From: Caballeronia ptereochthonis
Lineage (GTDB): Bacteria > Pseudomonadota > Gammaproteobacteria > Burkholderiales > Burkholderiaceae
Length of the DNA stretch: 64,000 bases
Direction: 5' to 3'
Assembly: GCF_001545075.1 (NCBI RefSeq)
Contig: NZ_FCOB02000012.1
Coordinates: 124,001-188,000 of the forward strand
The position numbers were made by a program, and so were the translations under genes. The notes under the pieces are model-generated. The model did no database searches. It was not told the origin of the DNA and saw nothing but the letters and a program-made list of their open reading frames with translations. Positions 7,733 to 17,550 of this stretch are shown here, piece by piece; the stretch's first letter is position 1; the number at the start of each line of letters is the position of its first letter.

Positions 7733-8629
7733 CTATCGCATCGCCATCTGATCCGCTGTCTTCTTGAGCTGCAATACGAACTGATTGACGATCACCGAAC
7801 GCGGGCGACCAGGCGCGAACAGGAAACGCGGCTCGACCGGCACGGCCGGCGAGAATGGCCGTGCGATCAGATCAGGGAACGAGCGTCCCATCAGCGCGAA
7901 AGGATCGACGAGCGCCACCGCGTTGGCTTCCCTCACGAGCGCGCAAAGCACCGGCGTACTGTTGGAGACGAACGTACTCGTAAACATCCGGTCTTGCGCG
8001 CGAAAAGCCTCGCGCAGCCGCCAGCCTGTGAGCGTGTCCTCGCCGAACGTGGCAAGCGTTTCCTTGTCCAGCATTTTCGGCGTAATGGTCTTGCGCCCCG
8101 CGAGCCGGTGCCCGGCGCGCATCACGCAGCGCAGCTCCGCGCTGCAGAACTCTTCGACCTCGAGCGTGCCGGAAGGCGCGGCCACATCGAGAATGCCGAA
8201 ATCCGCCTGGTTGTTGTTCACGTATTCGACGACGTGACGCGTCGGCAGTGCGCGGATATCGAATTCCACATACGGATGAGTCTCACGAAACTCGCCCACC
8301 GCACGCGCGACGATGGTGGTCGCGAGCATCGACACCGTCGACACGCGAATCGACCCGCGATGTCCTTGCTGAATCTCGCGCGCGGTCTCCGCAATCGATT
8401 GCACGCTGCCGAACAGGCGCTCGATTTCCGGCAGGATCGCCTCGGCCTCGGGCGTGCACACCAGGCGCCCTTTGACACGCAGAAACAGCGTGAGGCCGAT
8501 TTCCTCCTCGAGCATGCGCAACGTCTTGGTGACGGCGGGCTGCGAGACATACAGCAGACGCGCGGCGGCCGACACGCTGCCGGACTTCACGACCGCGCGG
8601 AAAATCTCCAGATGGCGCACTTTGAGCAT
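7733..8629 (-). CDS. LysR-family transcriptional regulator
   Basis: A protein of 298 residues with the LysR winged helix-turn-helix at the N-terminus (LEIFRAVVKSGSVSAAARLL, then VSQPAVTKTLRMLEEEIG) and an effector-binding domain from about residue 90. It is divergent from the aldehyde dehydrogenase operon that starts at 8771, with a 141-bp region between, so it is the likely regulator of that operon. Length and start (ATG at 8629) are normal for the family. Confidence 0.92.
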   Translation of the reverse strand: MLKVRHLEIFRAVVKSGSVSAAARLLYVSQPAVTKTLRMLEEEIGLTLFLRVKGRLVCTPEAEAILPEIERLFGSVQSIAETAREIQQGHRGSIRVSTVSMLATTIVARAVGEFRETHPYVEFDIRALPTRHVVEYVNNNQADFGILDVAAPSGTLEVEEFCSAELRCVMRAGHRLAGRKTITPKMLDKETLATFGEDTLTGWRLREAFRAQDRMFTSTFVSNSTPVLCALVREANAVALVDPFALMGRSFPDLIARPFSPAVPVEPRFLFAPGRPRSVIVNQFVLQLKKTADQMAMR

Positions 8630-8770
8630 GGTCCGGACTCGTTGAAGGTATAACTTTCTGGCAGGAACAAGCTTAGCAGAATGTATTGGTTTTCATGGTT
8701 TTGACACCGTACACTGGGTTCGACCGCTTGAGGAAGCACGCAATCCACTCATCCATCAAGGAGTTTTGCT

Positions 8771-10264
8771 GTGAGCATTCCCGACGCATCGGTGTGGCGC
8801 GCTCGCGCGCAGGAGATCCGGCCCGAAGGCCGCGCGTTCATCGACGGACGGTACGTGCCCGCGCTGTCGGGCAAGACCTTTGCGACGGTCAATCCCGCGA
8901 CGGGCCGCGTAATCGCCGGGATCGCGGAATGCGACAAGGAAGACGTGGACGTGGCGGTGGCCAGTGCGAGGAAGGCGTTCGAATCCGGCGTGTGGTCGCG
9001 CCGCGCGCCCGCCGAGCGCAAGGCCGTCATGCTGAAGTTCGCGCAGTTGATGATGGAGCATCGCGAGGAACTGGCGCTGCTCGAATCGCTCGATGTCGGC
9101 AAGCCGATCGCCAACGCGTACAACGGCGACATCGTCAGCTCGGCGACCTGCATCCAGTGGTACGGCGAGGCTGTCGACAAGCTCTACGGCGAGACCGCGC
9201 CCGCCGCGCCCGACATGACCACGATGATCGTGCGCGAGCCGCTCGGCGTAGTCGCGGCCGTGGTGCCGTGGAACTATCCGCTGTCCATGGCGAGCTGGAA
9301 GCTCGGCCCGGCGCTCGCATCGGGCAACTCCGTCGTGCTCAAGCCTGCCGAACAATCCCCGCTGACCGCGATCCGCATCGCCGCGCTCGCGATGGAAGCG
9401 GGCCTGCCGCCGGGCGTGCTCAACGTGTTGCCCGGCTACGGTGAAACAGCGGGGCGCGCGCTCGGCCTGCACATGGACGTCGACGCGGTCGGCTTCACCG
9501 GCTCCACGGCGGTCGGCAAGCTCTTCATGCAGTACTCGGGCCAGTCCAACATCAAGCGCGTCGGGCTCGAATGCGGCGGCAAGAGTCCGCATATCGTGCT
9601 CGACGACTGCCCCGATCTCGACGCCGCCGCGCGCGCCGTCGCTGCGGGCATCTTCGCCAACAGCGGGCAGGTGTGCAATGCGGGCTCGCGGCTCATCGTG
9701 CACGCCGCCGTGCGCGACGAACTGCTCGACAAGATCGCGGCCATCGCGCGCGAGCTCGTGCCCGGCGATCCGCTCGATCCCGCCACGAAAATGGGCGCCA
9801 TCGTGAGCCAGACGCAGCACGAAACAGTCATGTCATACATCGACGCGGGACGCGCCGACGGCGCGCGCATCATCGCGGGTGGACGCGCCGCGCGGCCGGA
9901 GTCGGGCGGCTATTTCATCGAGCCGACCGTGTTCGACCGCGTGAGCAACGACATGCGCATCGCGCGCGAGGAAATCTTCGGGCCGGTGCTGTCGGCCATC
10001 ACGGTCGAGTCGCCGGAAGAAGCGGTGCGGATCGCCAACGACACCATCTACGGACTCGCCGCCGCCGTGTGGACCTCGAACGTCGCGCGGGCGCAGCAGG
10101 TCTCGCGGCAACTGAAGGCCGGCGTGGTGTGGGTCAACTGCTTCGACCGCGGCACCATGTCCTCGCCGTTCGGCGGGTTCAAGCAATCCGGCTTCGGCCG
10201 CGACAAGTCGATGCACGCGTTCGACAAATACATGGACTGGAAGGCGATCTGGATCGCCGGATGA
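8771..10264 (+). CDS. NAD(P)-dependent aldehyde dehydrogenase
   Basis: An aldehyde dehydrogenase of 497 residues, similar in layout to gamma-glutamyl-gamma-aminobutyraldehyde and betaine aldehyde dehydrogenases. It oxidises an aldehyde to the acid with NAD(P). Catalytic Cys302 sits in SGQVCNAGSR and general-base Glu267 in GLECGGKSP; the cofactor segment PWNYPL and GFTGSTAVG are present. The GTG start at 8771 has AAGGAG 8 bp upstream. It opens an operon with a polyamine-type ABC importer, an FAD oxidoreductase and a CoA ligase, so the aldehyde is probably derived from an imported amine or amino acid (inference). Its stop overlaps a possible ATG of the next gene. Confidence 0.92.
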   Translation: MSIPDASVWRARAQEIRPEGRAFIDGRYVPALSGKTFATVNPATGRVIAGIAECDKEDVDVAVASARKAFESGVWSRRAPAERKAVMLKFAQLMMEHREELALLESLDVGKPIANAYNGDIVSSATCIQWYGEAVDKLYGETAPAAPDMTTMIVREPLGVVAAVVPWNYPLSMASWKLGPALASGNSVVLKPAEQSPLTAIRIAALAMEAGLPPGVLNVLPGYGETAGRALGLHMDVDAVGFTGSTAVGKLFMQYSGQSNIKRVGLECGGKSPHIVLDDCPDLDAAARAVAAGIFANSGQVCNAGSRLIVHAAVRDELLDKIAAIARELVPGDPLDPATKMGAIVSQTQHETVMSYIDAGRADGARIIAGGRAARPESGGYFIEPTVFDRVSNDMRIAREEIFGPVLSAITVESPEEAVRIANDTIYGLAAAVWTSNVARAQQVSRQLKAGVVWVNCFDRGTMSSPFGGFKQSGFGRDKSMHAFDKYMDWKAIWIAG

Positions 10265-10302
10265 CGCATCGCTCCTCACCACTCGCGCTCATGGAGACCA
10301 TC

Positions 10303-11379
10303 GTGAAAACGCCTGACGTCGAAATCGAAACAGCCGCCGATACTTCGTCGCGTTCGCGGCGCGAGTTCTTCAAGCAGGCGGGCGCGCTTGCCGGTGCGGC
10401 GTTGCTGGGCGCGCCCGCCATCGTGCGCGCCCAGTCGAAGAGCATCAGCGTGACATGCTGGGGCGGCGCGTATGAAGCCGCGATTCGTGGCGCGTTTGCC
10501 GAGCCGTTCACGAAGGAGACCGGCATCGCAGTGAATCTCGTCAACAGCGCGGACCTCGCGCGCATGAAGGTCCAGGTCGAATCGAAGAACGTCTCGTGGG
10601 ACGTGTTCGACAGCATTGGACCGCAGATCGTCGCGGGCTCGCGCCAGGGCATGTGGGAGAAGCTCGATCCGGCCATCGTCAGGACCGAGGGGCTGATCAC
10701 GAAGACCGGGCCGGATTTCGTCGGCACATATTCGTATGCGGGCGGCATCGGCTTCGATCCGAAGCGCAGCAGCAAGCCGCCGATGACCTACGCCGAATTC
10801 TGGGACGTGAAGGCTTTTCCGGGACGACGCGGCCTGCGTCCACGTGTGAGCGAGAATCTGGAGATGGCCCTGCTCGCGGACGGCGTCGCGCCCGACAAGC
10901 TCTATCCGCTCGATGTCGAACGCGCGTTCAAGGCGATGGACCGCATCAAGCCGGCGGTGCGCAAGTGGATCGAGACGACCCCCGAAACGGTCACGCTCAT
11001 CGCGAGCAACGAACTCGATTTCACCTATACGTACCTGAGCCGCGTGCTGCCGGCGCAGCGCGCGGGCACGTCGATCCAGATGTCGATGAAGCAGACGCTC
11101 AACAGCCTCGAATATCTCGCGGTGCCGAAGTACGGCAAGAACACGCAGGCCGCGATGCAGTACGTGGCGTTCTGTTTGCGTCCGGATCGTCAGGCCGCGT
11201 TCTGCGAGATGGTCGAATTCGCGCCGAACGCGGCGCAGGCGATGCCGCTGGTCTCCGCCGCCGCGAAGGCGCGCATGCCGGACATGCACGACAAGAACAG
11301 CATCATCATCAACGATGCATGGTGGGGCGATCACTACGACACGCTGCAGAACCGCTTCACGACCTGGATGCTGACGTAA
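10303..11379 (+). CDS. ABC transporter substrate-binding protein (PotD/PotF type), Tat-exported
   Basis: A periplasmic binding protein of about 358 residues for a polyamine/opine-type importer. The N-terminus has a clear twin-arginine signal, SRREFFKQAG (residues 18-27), then a hydrophobic stretch ending in IVRAQS. The mature part begins ISVTCWGGAYEAA, as in extracellular solute-binding proteins of the PotD group. The GTG at 10303 has GGAG 6 bp upstream; an ATG at 10291 or one at 10261, overlapping the dehydrogenase stop, are alternatives that would only lengthen the n-region. Tat export is less common for this family and implies folding before export. Two permeases and an ATPase follow. Confidence 0.88.
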   Translation: MKTPDVEIETAADTSSRSRREFFKQAGALAGAALLGAPAIVRAQSKSISVTCWGGAYEAAIRGAFAEPFTKETGIAVNLVNSADLARMKVQVESKNVSWDVFDSIGPQIVAGSRQGMWEKLDPAIVRTEGLITKTGPDFVGTYSYAGGIGFDPKRSSKPPMTYAEFWDVKAFPGRRGLRPRVSENLEMALLADGVAPDKLYPLDVERAFKAMDRIKPAVRKWIETTPETVTLIASNELDFTYTYLSRVLPAQRAGTSIQMSMKQTLNSLEYLAVPKYGKNTQAAMQYVAFCLRPDRQAAFCEMVEFAPNAAQAMPLVSAAAKARMPDMHDKNSIIINDAWWGDHYDTLQNRFTTWMLT

Positions 11380-11397
11380 GGCGATACGGGGCGCGCG

Positions 11398-12231
11398 ATG
11401 AACTACACGTTGAACCTGAAGGCCGTCGTCGCGATGTTGCTGCCGCTCTACGGGCTGCTGGCGGTGTTCTTCCTCTGGCCGCTGTGCGTGGTGGGCTGGT
11501 CGAGCATCTGGGACCACGCCTTCACGCTGCGCGGCTACGAGCAGGTGCTGACGAACGCGCTCGTTCATCGCGTGCTCGGCAACACGCTCATGATCAGCGT
11601 GCTCGCCACACTGACGAGCCTCGTGCTCGGATATGTCGTCGCGCTGCATCTCGCGCGCATGCCCGCATCGAAACGCGCGCCGTATCTCGTGATGGTGATG
11701 CTGCCGTTCTGGACCAGCATCCTCGTGAAGAGCTATGCGTTCACGGTGGTGCTCGGCAGCGCCGGCATCGTCGCGAAACTGGCGGGCTGGCTGTCGGGCG
11801 ACGCGTGGCATCCCGAGCTGATGTTCAATCGCACGGGCGTCGTCATCGGCATGACCAATTACCTGCTGCCCTTCATGGTGCTGCCCATTCTCACGAGCCT
11901 TGCATCGCAGAACCGCAATCTGAAGTTTGCCGCCGAGATGATGGGCGCGGGACCGTGGATGATCTTCGCGCGCATCACCTTGCCGCTGTCGATGCCGGGC
12001 GTGATCGCGGGCGTGCTGATGTGCCTCACCCTCTCGATGGGCATGTACATCACGCCGGCGTTGCTGGGCGGCCCGCGCGACATGATGCTCGCCAACCTGA
12101 TCGACTTCTACACGCGGCAGACGCTCGACTGGACGCTGGCCGCATCCATCGCGATGATGCTGCTCGTGCTGTCGGCCGTGCTCATCGCGATGCTCGGACG
12201 CGTGCAGCGCGGCAGCGAGGCGCTCGTATGA
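11398..12231 (+). CDS. ABC transporter permease (PotB type)
   Basis: A protein of 277 residues with six hydrophobic segments and the permease EAA-type loop (AAEMMGAGPWMIFARITLPLS), which docks onto the ATPase. It belongs to the polyamine/iron-type importer group. It lies 18 bp after the binding-protein gene, and its stop overlaps the next permease's start at ATGA, indicating coupled translation. Confidence 0.9.
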   Translation: MNYTLNLKAVVAMLLPLYGLLAVFFLWPLCVVGWSSIWDHAFTLRGYEQVLTNALVHRVLGNTLMISVLATLTSLVLGYVVALHLARMPASKRAPYLVMVMLPFWTSILVKSYAFTVVLGSAGIVAKLAGWLSGDAWHPELMFNRTGVVIGMTNYLLPFMVLPILTSLASQNRNLKFAAEMMGAGPWMIFARITLPLSMPGVIAGVLMCLTLSMGMYITPALLGGPRDMMLANLIDFYTRQTLDWTLAASIAMMLLVLSAVLIAMLGRVQRGSEALV

Positions 12232-13082
12232 TGGATACCGCGACCCGCGTGAGCAGCGATTACGTGAAACCCGAGCCGAAGCGTCGCGACTCGCGCGCCC
12301 TCATGCGCGTGCTGGGCACGATCGGCGGATGGTGCGGCTATCTGTTTCTGCTGCTGCCGAGCCTCGTGATCGTGCCGATCTCGTTCGGCGGCGGCAGCGA
12401 GCTGACCTTTCCGCCGAAGACGTTTTCGCTCACGTTGTTCAGGCAGTTCCTGTCCGATCCGGCATGGTGGGGCGCGTGCGTGACGAGTGTGATGGTCGCG
12501 CTGCTCGCTTCGGCCATATCGATCGCGGTGGGCGTGCCGGGCGCATATGCGCTTGCACGCGGCCGCTTTCCCGGCAAGCGCGTGCTCGAGACGTTCGCAA
12601 TCACGCCGATGCTCGTGCCCGTCGTCGTGCTCGGGCTCGGCGTCTACAAGCAGTTCTCGATGCTCGCGCTGGTCAACACCGTGTGGGGCATCGCGCTCGC
12701 CCATGCCGTGCTGGTCGTGCCGTTCGTCGTGATCGCGGTGGGTTCGGGGCTGCGTCACGCCGATGTATCGCTGGAAGCCGTCGCGCTCGTGATGGGCGCG
12801 AGCCGCACACGCATTTTCCTTCAGGTGGTGCTGCCGCAGATTCGCGCATCCGTGGCGGTGAGCGTGCTGTTCGCGTTCCTGCTTTCGTTCGATGAAGTCG
12901 TGGTCGCGTACTTCATCTCGGGGCCGCAGACCACGACACTGCCCGTCAAGATGTACAGCGCGCTTCGCTGGGAAGTGTCGCCGGTGCTTGCCGCCGTCTC
13001 GACGCTGCTCACGCTGATCTCGCTCGTGGTGTGTCTCGGCATCATGACCTTGCAACGGCGCGATGCGTCCGCCGATCAATGA
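12228..13082 (+). CDS. ABC transporter permease (PotC type)
   Basis: The second permease, 284 residues, with a cytoplasmic N-terminal tail of about 35 residues and six membrane segments. The EAA loop reads LEAVALVMGASRTRIFLQVVLPQIR. It overlaps the previous permease by 4 bp (ATGA). With the upstream permease it forms the heterodimeric channel of the importer. Confidence 0.9.
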   Translation: MMDTATRVSSDYVKPEPKRRDSRALMRVLGTIGGWCGYLFLLLPSLVIVPISFGGGSELTFPPKTFSLTLFRQFLSDPAWWGACVTSVMVALLASAISIAVGVPGAYALARGRFPGKRVLETFAITPMLVPVVVLGLGVYKQFSMLALVNTVWGIALAHAVLVVPFVVIAVGSGLRHADVSLEAVALVMGASRTRIFLQVVLPQIRASVAVSVLFAFLLSFDEVVVAYFISGPQTTTLPVKMYSALRWEVSPVLAAVSTLLTLISLVVCLGIMTLQRRDASADQ

Positions 13083-13098
13083 ACGAATCGACACCAAC

Positions 13099-14688
13099 AT
13101 GGCGAACAGGTACGACGCGGTGATCATCGGTGCGGGACATAACGGTCTCGTGTGCGGCGCGTATCTCGCGCGCAAGGGCTTCAAGGTCTGCCTGCTGGAG
13201 CGGCGCGAGATCGCGGGCGGCGCGGCGGTGAGCGAGCCCGTGTGGCCGGGGTATCGCGTATCGACCGCGTCGTACACGATGGCGCTCCTGCAGCCGCGCA
13301 TCATCCAGGAGCTGGAGCTGGCGAAATACGGCTACGAGATCGTCGTGCCGTCGCCGATGCTGCATCTCTACGGCGACGGACGCAGCCTCGTCTTGCGCGC
13401 CGAAGGCGAACGCCTCTTCGCCGATATCGCGCGCTTCAGCGAAGCGGACGCCGAAGCCTACGGCAAATATCGCGCCCACATGACGAAACTCGGCAAGGTC
13501 GTGTCCGAGATGCTGTGGGAAATCCCGCCCGATCCCGCCGACAACGCGCTTTCCGCGCGCAGCAGGCTCCTTGGTTTCGCCTGGCGCTTCCGCGACATGG
13601 GCGAGCAGTTCTACGAGCTCTACGACGTGCTCACATTGAGCGCGCGCGATTTTCTGGGGCGCTGGTTCGAGTCCGACGAAATGATCACGGCGATGGGGTT
13701 CTATGCATCGTGCGGCGGTGCGGCGACGAGCATCTGCTCGCCGGGCTCGGCTTACGTGCTGTTGCGCGGCTTCATTCGCGACCATACGACGGGCGCGGGA
13801 CCGGCGGGCTTCGTGCGCGGCGGCATGGGCGCGATCTCGGAGGCGATCGCGGCATCGGGCAAGGCGCACGGCATGGAAGTGCGCTGCGATGCGCCGGTCG
13901 CGGAAGTGCTGATCGACGGCGAGCGCGCCACGGGCGTGCGGCTCGCGTCGGGCGAGCGGATCGAAGCGGGATGCGTGATATCGAACGTCGCCACGAAGGT
14001 GCTGTTTCAGCAGCTTGTGAACGCGAAGCACGTGGCGCCGGAATTTCTGTCCCGCGTGGCGCGGATCCGCGATCGCTCGACGGCGTTCAAGGTTCATCTC
14101 GCGCTCAATCGCTTGCCCACGTTCAAGGACTTCGACGCGCAGGCGGCGGGCTTCGCCTATCCGGCGCAGGTGCGCATCGCGCCTTCGGTCGAGTATCTGG
14201 AACGCGCATGGGATGCCGCGAAGTATGGCGGGATCGCGCCGCATCCGGCGCTCGTGGTGATGACGCCGAGCGTGGTCGATCCGGGCGTCGCGCCGGAGGG
14301 CAAGCATCTGATCAGCATTTTCGGCCAGCACGCGCCGTATGCGCTGCGCGAAGGGACGTGGAACACGCAGCGCGAGCGCCTTTGCCAGATCGTGCTCGAT
14401 ACCCTCGCGGTCCACGCGCCCGACATACGCGAATGCATCGACGACGCGCAGGTGCTGTCGCCTGCCGATCTCGAACGCATCTTCGCGCTGCCGGGCGGCC
14501 ACGTGCATCACGGCGAACTCAGCGCCGACCAGATCTTTTTCAGGCGCCCCGTGCAGGGCGCCGCCGACTATCGCACGCCCATCAAGGGCCTCTATCAGTG
14601 CGGCGCGTCGGTTCATCCGGGCGGCGGCGTGACGGGCGTGCCCGGGCACAACGCGGCGCAGGTCGTCATGCGCGCGGAACGGCGTTGA
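13099..14688 (+). CDS. FAD-dependent oxidoreductase, phytoene-desaturase/PYROXD2-like
   Basis: A flavoprotein of about 529 residues. The N-terminal dinucleotide-binding signature is DAVIIGAGHNGLVCGAYLAR, followed by LLERREIAGGAA, and the C-terminal FAD segment is GLYQCGASVHPGGGVTGVPG. This set is typical of the phytoene dehydrogenase/NAD(P)/FAD oxidoreductase family rather than of amine oxidases. The start chosen, ATG 13099 (MANRYDAV), avoids overlap with the permease; ATG 13063 would add 12 residues. Within the operon it could dehydrogenate the imported substrate or its CoA ester. The substrate is unknown. Confidence 0.85.
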   Translation: MANRYDAVIIGAGHNGLVCGAYLARKGFKVCLLERREIAGGAAVSEPVWPGYRVSTASYTMALLQPRIIQELELAKYGYEIVVPSPMLHLYGDGRSLVLRAEGERLFADIARFSEADAEAYGKYRAHMTKLGKVVSEMLWEIPPDPADNALSARSRLLGFAWRFRDMGEQFYELYDVLTLSARDFLGRWFESDEMITAMGFYASCGGAATSICSPGSAYVLLRGFIRDHTTGAGPAGFVRGGMGAISEAIAASGKAHGMEVRCDAPVAEVLIDGERATGVRLASGERIEAGCVISNVATKVLFQQLVNAKHVAPEFLSRVARIRDRSTAFKVHLALNRLPTFKDFDAQAAGFAYPAQVRIAPSVEYLERAWDAAKYGGIAPHPALVVMTPSVVDPGVAPEGKHLISIFGQHAPYALREGTWNTQRERLCQIVLDTLAVHAPDIRECIDDAQVLSPADLERIFALPGGHVHHGELSADQIFFRRPVQGAADYRTPIKGLYQCGASVHPGGGVTGVPGHNAAQVVMRAERR

Positions 14689-14713
14689 ACGCGAACGAGG
14701 GTGGGACCATACG

Positions 14714-15820
14714 ATGAACATGATCGAACTGAAGCAGGTCTCGCGGTGCTACGGCACGGTGCAAGCGCTCGCTCCGCTCGACTTCAGCGTGAAGCAGGGC
14801 GAATTCGTCACGCTGCTCGGGCCGAGCGGCTCGGGCAAGACCACGCTGCTCAACCTGATCGCGGGCATGGTGAGCCCGTCGTCGGGCAGGATCTTCGTGC
14901 GGGGCGTCGATATCACCGATGCGCCGCCGAGCGCGCGCGGCCTAGGCATGGTGTTTCAGAACTACGCGCTGATGCCGCACATGACCGTGTTCGACAACAT
15001 CGCGTTTCCGCTGCGCGTGCGCAAGATGCCGATGGACGAGATTCGCCGCAAGGTGAAGGAAGTGCTCGATCTGGTGCGCTTGCCCGACATCGCATCGCGC
15101 AAGCCGAAGGAGTTGTCCGGCGGTCAGCAGCAGCGCGTGTCGCTGGCGCGCTGCATCGTCTATAACCCGGCGCTGATCCTGCTCGACGAACCGCTCGGCG
15201 CGCTCGACAAGAAGCTGCGCGAGCAGATGCAGTTCGAGATTCGCCGCCTGCATGCGGAACTTGGCATCACGATGCTCAACGTGACGCACGATCAGGACGA
15301 GGCGCTGTCGATGTCCGATCGCATCGTGCTGATGAACCAGGGCCGCGTCGAGCAAATCGCGACGCCCGACGAGCTCTATCGCTCGCCGCGCACGGCGTTC
15401 GCGGCGAGCTTCATCGGCACCGCCAATCTGATTTCGGGCACGGTGCAGGGCAGCGCCGGCCAGCACGCGATCGTGTCGACGCCGCTCGGCATGCTGCGCG
15501 CCGCGATGACTTCGCAGGCTGTCTCGCGTGGCGCGGCGGTCAAATTGCTGGTGCGGCCGGAAAGCGTGCGCATGGTGCCCGCGCCCGCATCATCGGATCT
15601 CGCGCTCGACAACGCCATCGCCGACGGCAGACGCCATGCCGGCACGCTGGAGGATTCGATCACGCTCGGCAGCGTGGTGCGTCATCACGTGCGGCTGCCC
15701 GGCGACATGCAGATCGTCGTGCAGCAGCAGGGCAGCCGCGGACCCGCGGCGCATGCGCGCGGCGCGTCCGTTCTGCTCGACTGGGCACCGGAGGATTGCC
15801 AGATGATCCTGCAGGACTGA
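14714..15820 (+). CDS. ABC transporter ATP-binding protein (PotA type)
   Basis: An ATPase of 368 residues for the importer encoded upstream. Walker A is GPSGSGKT (36-43), the signature ELSGGQQQR begins at about 133, and Walker B is LILLDEP followed by the D-loop. A C-terminal TOBE domain (about 280-365) is present, as in PotA and other importer ATPases that sense substrate or regulation. It is separated from the permeases by the flavoprotein gene, which argues that transport and catabolism are one unit. Confidence 0.92.
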   Translation: MNMIELKQVSRCYGTVQALAPLDFSVKQGEFVTLLGPSGSGKTTLLNLIAGMVSPSSGRIFVRGVDITDAPPSARGLGMVFQNYALMPHMTVFDNIAFPLRVRKMPMDEIRRKVKEVLDLVRLPDIASRKPKELSGGQQQRVSLARCIVYNPALILLDEPLGALDKKLREQMQFEIRRLHAELGITMLNVTHDQDEALSMSDRIVLMNQGRVEQIATPDELYRSPRTAFAASFIGTANLISGTVQGSAGQHAIVSTPLGMLRAAMTSQAVSRGAAVKLLVRPESVRMVPAPASSDLALDNAIADGRRHAGTLEDSITLGSVVRHHVRLPGDMQIVVQQQGSRGPAAHARGASVLLDWAPEDCQMILQD

Positions 15821-15879
15821 AGCCCGCATCGACACGCGCGCCTCGCCGACCGGGGCCCGACACGTTTCTGGAGAACAGC

Positions 15880-17520
15880 ATGAGAACACAGTCGCCGACC
15901 GTGGCGGAAGAGCTCGCCCATCGAAAACGTCAGGAGCTGCTCGCGTTGCCCGAATCGCTCGGCGCTTTCGTGCGCGAACAGGCCGCGCTATATGGCGACA
16001 AGACCGCGGCGGTGTGGTTCGAGCGCGGCATCGGCATGACCTATGCGCAGATCGACCGCGCGGCGTCGCAACTTGCCGATTCGCTCGTGAAGCGCGGCGT
16101 TCGCAAGGGCTGTCACGTCGCGCTGATGCTGAAGAACACGCCCGAGTTTCCGATCACGTGGATCGCGCTTGGACGCATCGGCGCGGTGATGGTGCCGGTC
16201 AACACGGCCTATACGCACGACGAGATGACCTTCGTGCTGACCGACGCCGACGCGCAGTACCTCGTGATCGACGCTGAGTTCGTGCCGCGCCTGGCCGACG
16301 CGCCCGCGCTGCCCGGTCTGCTCGCGTGGGAGCGCGTGATCGTGAGCGGCGCGAGCGATCATCCGCTGCAATGGCAGGCGCTCGTCGATGCGGGCGACGC
16401 CGGCTTCAAGGCCGCCAGCGCGGTATCGCGCGACGACCTGCTGAACCTGCAATACACTTCGGGCACCACGGGCTTTCCGAAAGGCTGCATGCTGAGCCAC
16501 GACTACTGGATGATTCATTGCCACGGCGCGGCGCGCCATCGGCGCGGACCGGAGGCGGGCATCGAGAACGTGCTGATCTGGGCGCCGTTCTTCTACATGG
16601 ACCCGATGTGGCAATTCCTCATGACGATGAAGCTCGGCGGCACCGCGTATATCGCGGAGCGCATGAGTCTGTCGCGATTCATGTCCTGGCTCATCGACTA
16701 TCGCATTCACTATTGCATTTTTCCGGAGCCCGCGCTGAGCCAGTTTCCGCCGGGTGAACGCGACACCGAGGTGTGCTTGAAGTACATCAGCATCTACGGC
16801 TGGACACGCGCCGCGCGCGAGGAAGTTCAAGCACGCTTCAACGTGATCGCGCGCGAGGGCTTCGGCATGACCGAAGTGGGCACGGGCGCGCTCGTGCCCG
16901 CATGGGCGCACGACAAGGCGCTCGAACGCACCTGCGGCCTCCCCGCGCCGTTTCGCGAGCTGCAGATCCGCCGCGACGACGGCAGCATCGCGGATACCGA
17001 TGAAATCGGCGAGTTGTGGATTCGCGGACGCGGCATTCTGTGGGGCTACTACAAGCGGCCCGAAGCAAACGCCGAGAGCTTCGACGGCGAATGGTTTCGC
17101 ACCGGCGACCTGTTCCGGCGCGACGCCGACGGCTTCTATTTCATCGTCGGACGCATCAAGGAGATGATCAAGCGCGCGGGCGAGAACGTGTCGGCGACCG
17201 AAGTGGAGACCGTGCTGCGAAGCATGGACGCCATCGACGAGGCCGCTGTCGTGCCCGTACCCGATCCGCTGCGCCGCGAGGAAGTGAAGGCGTATCTGAA
17301 GCTGCGCGAGGGCCTCACGCAGGCGGATGTGCCGCCTGCCGACGTCTTCGCGTATTGCGCGAAGCACCTCGCGCCGTTCAAGGTGCCGCGCTTTCTGCAA
17401 TACGTCGAAGGCGATTTCCCGCGCACGCCTTCGCGCAAGATCGCGAAGAAGCGCCTGATCGCCGAGACGGCCGATCCGTTCGCCGATACCTACGACCGTC
17501 AGGAGTCTCGCTGGCGCTGA
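15880..17520 (+). CDS. AMP-dependent acyl-CoA ligase (CaiC-like)
   Basis: A member of the ANL superfamily with 546 residues, which activates a carboxylic acid to its CoA thioester through an acyl-adenylate. Motifs seen: YTSGTTGFPKG, GFGMTE, WFRTGDLF, GRIKEMIKRAGENVS and the C-terminal catalytic lysine in TPSRKIAKKRL. Overall layout resembles carnitine/crotonobetaine-CoA ligase. The start is the ATG at 15880 with GGAG 8 bp upstream. It probably activates the acid made by the aldehyde dehydrogenase, or the imported acid itself (inference). Confidence 0.88.
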   Translation: MRTQSPTVAEELAHRKRQELLALPESLGAFVREQAALYGDKTAAVWFERGIGMTYAQIDRAASQLADSLVKRGVRKGCHVALMLKNTPEFPITWIALGRIGAVMVPVNTAYTHDEMTFVLTDADAQYLVIDAEFVPRLADAPALPGLLAWERVIVSGASDHPLQWQALVDAGDAGFKAASAVSRDDLLNLQYTSGTTGFPKGCMLSHDYWMIHCHGAARHRRGPEAGIENVLIWAPFFYMDPMWQFLMTMKLGGTAYIAERMSLSRFMSWLIDYRIHYCIFPEPALSQFPPGERDTEVCLKYISIYGWTRAAREEVQARFNVIAREGFGMTEVGTGALVPAWAHDKALERTCGLPAPFRELQIRRDDGSIADTDEIGELWIRGRGILWGYYKRPEANAESFDGEWFRTGDLFRRDADGFYFIVGRIKEMIKRAGENVSATEVETVLRSMDAIDEAAVVPVPDPLRREEVKAYLKLREGLTQADVPPADVFAYCAKHLAPFKVPRFLQYVEGDFPRTPSRKIAKKRLIAETADPFADTYDRQESRWR

Positions 17521-17550
17521 TGCTCGCGCGCACGCATTCCGGAGCTGCCC

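Noticed and set aside
8630..8770. A possible LysR dyad around TTTCTGGCAGGAA upstream of the aldehyde dehydrogenase operon
   Set aside because: The dyad is imperfect with only short arms; the divergent arrangement is better evidence for regulation than this sequence.
2310..12900. Very long open frames opposite or out of phase with real genes, for example opposite 10276-11811 and extending 10596-12227
   Set aside because: They are antisense or shifted readings of GC-rich genes: Arg/Ala/His-rich, without domain motifs, and covered by genes with clear family signatures.
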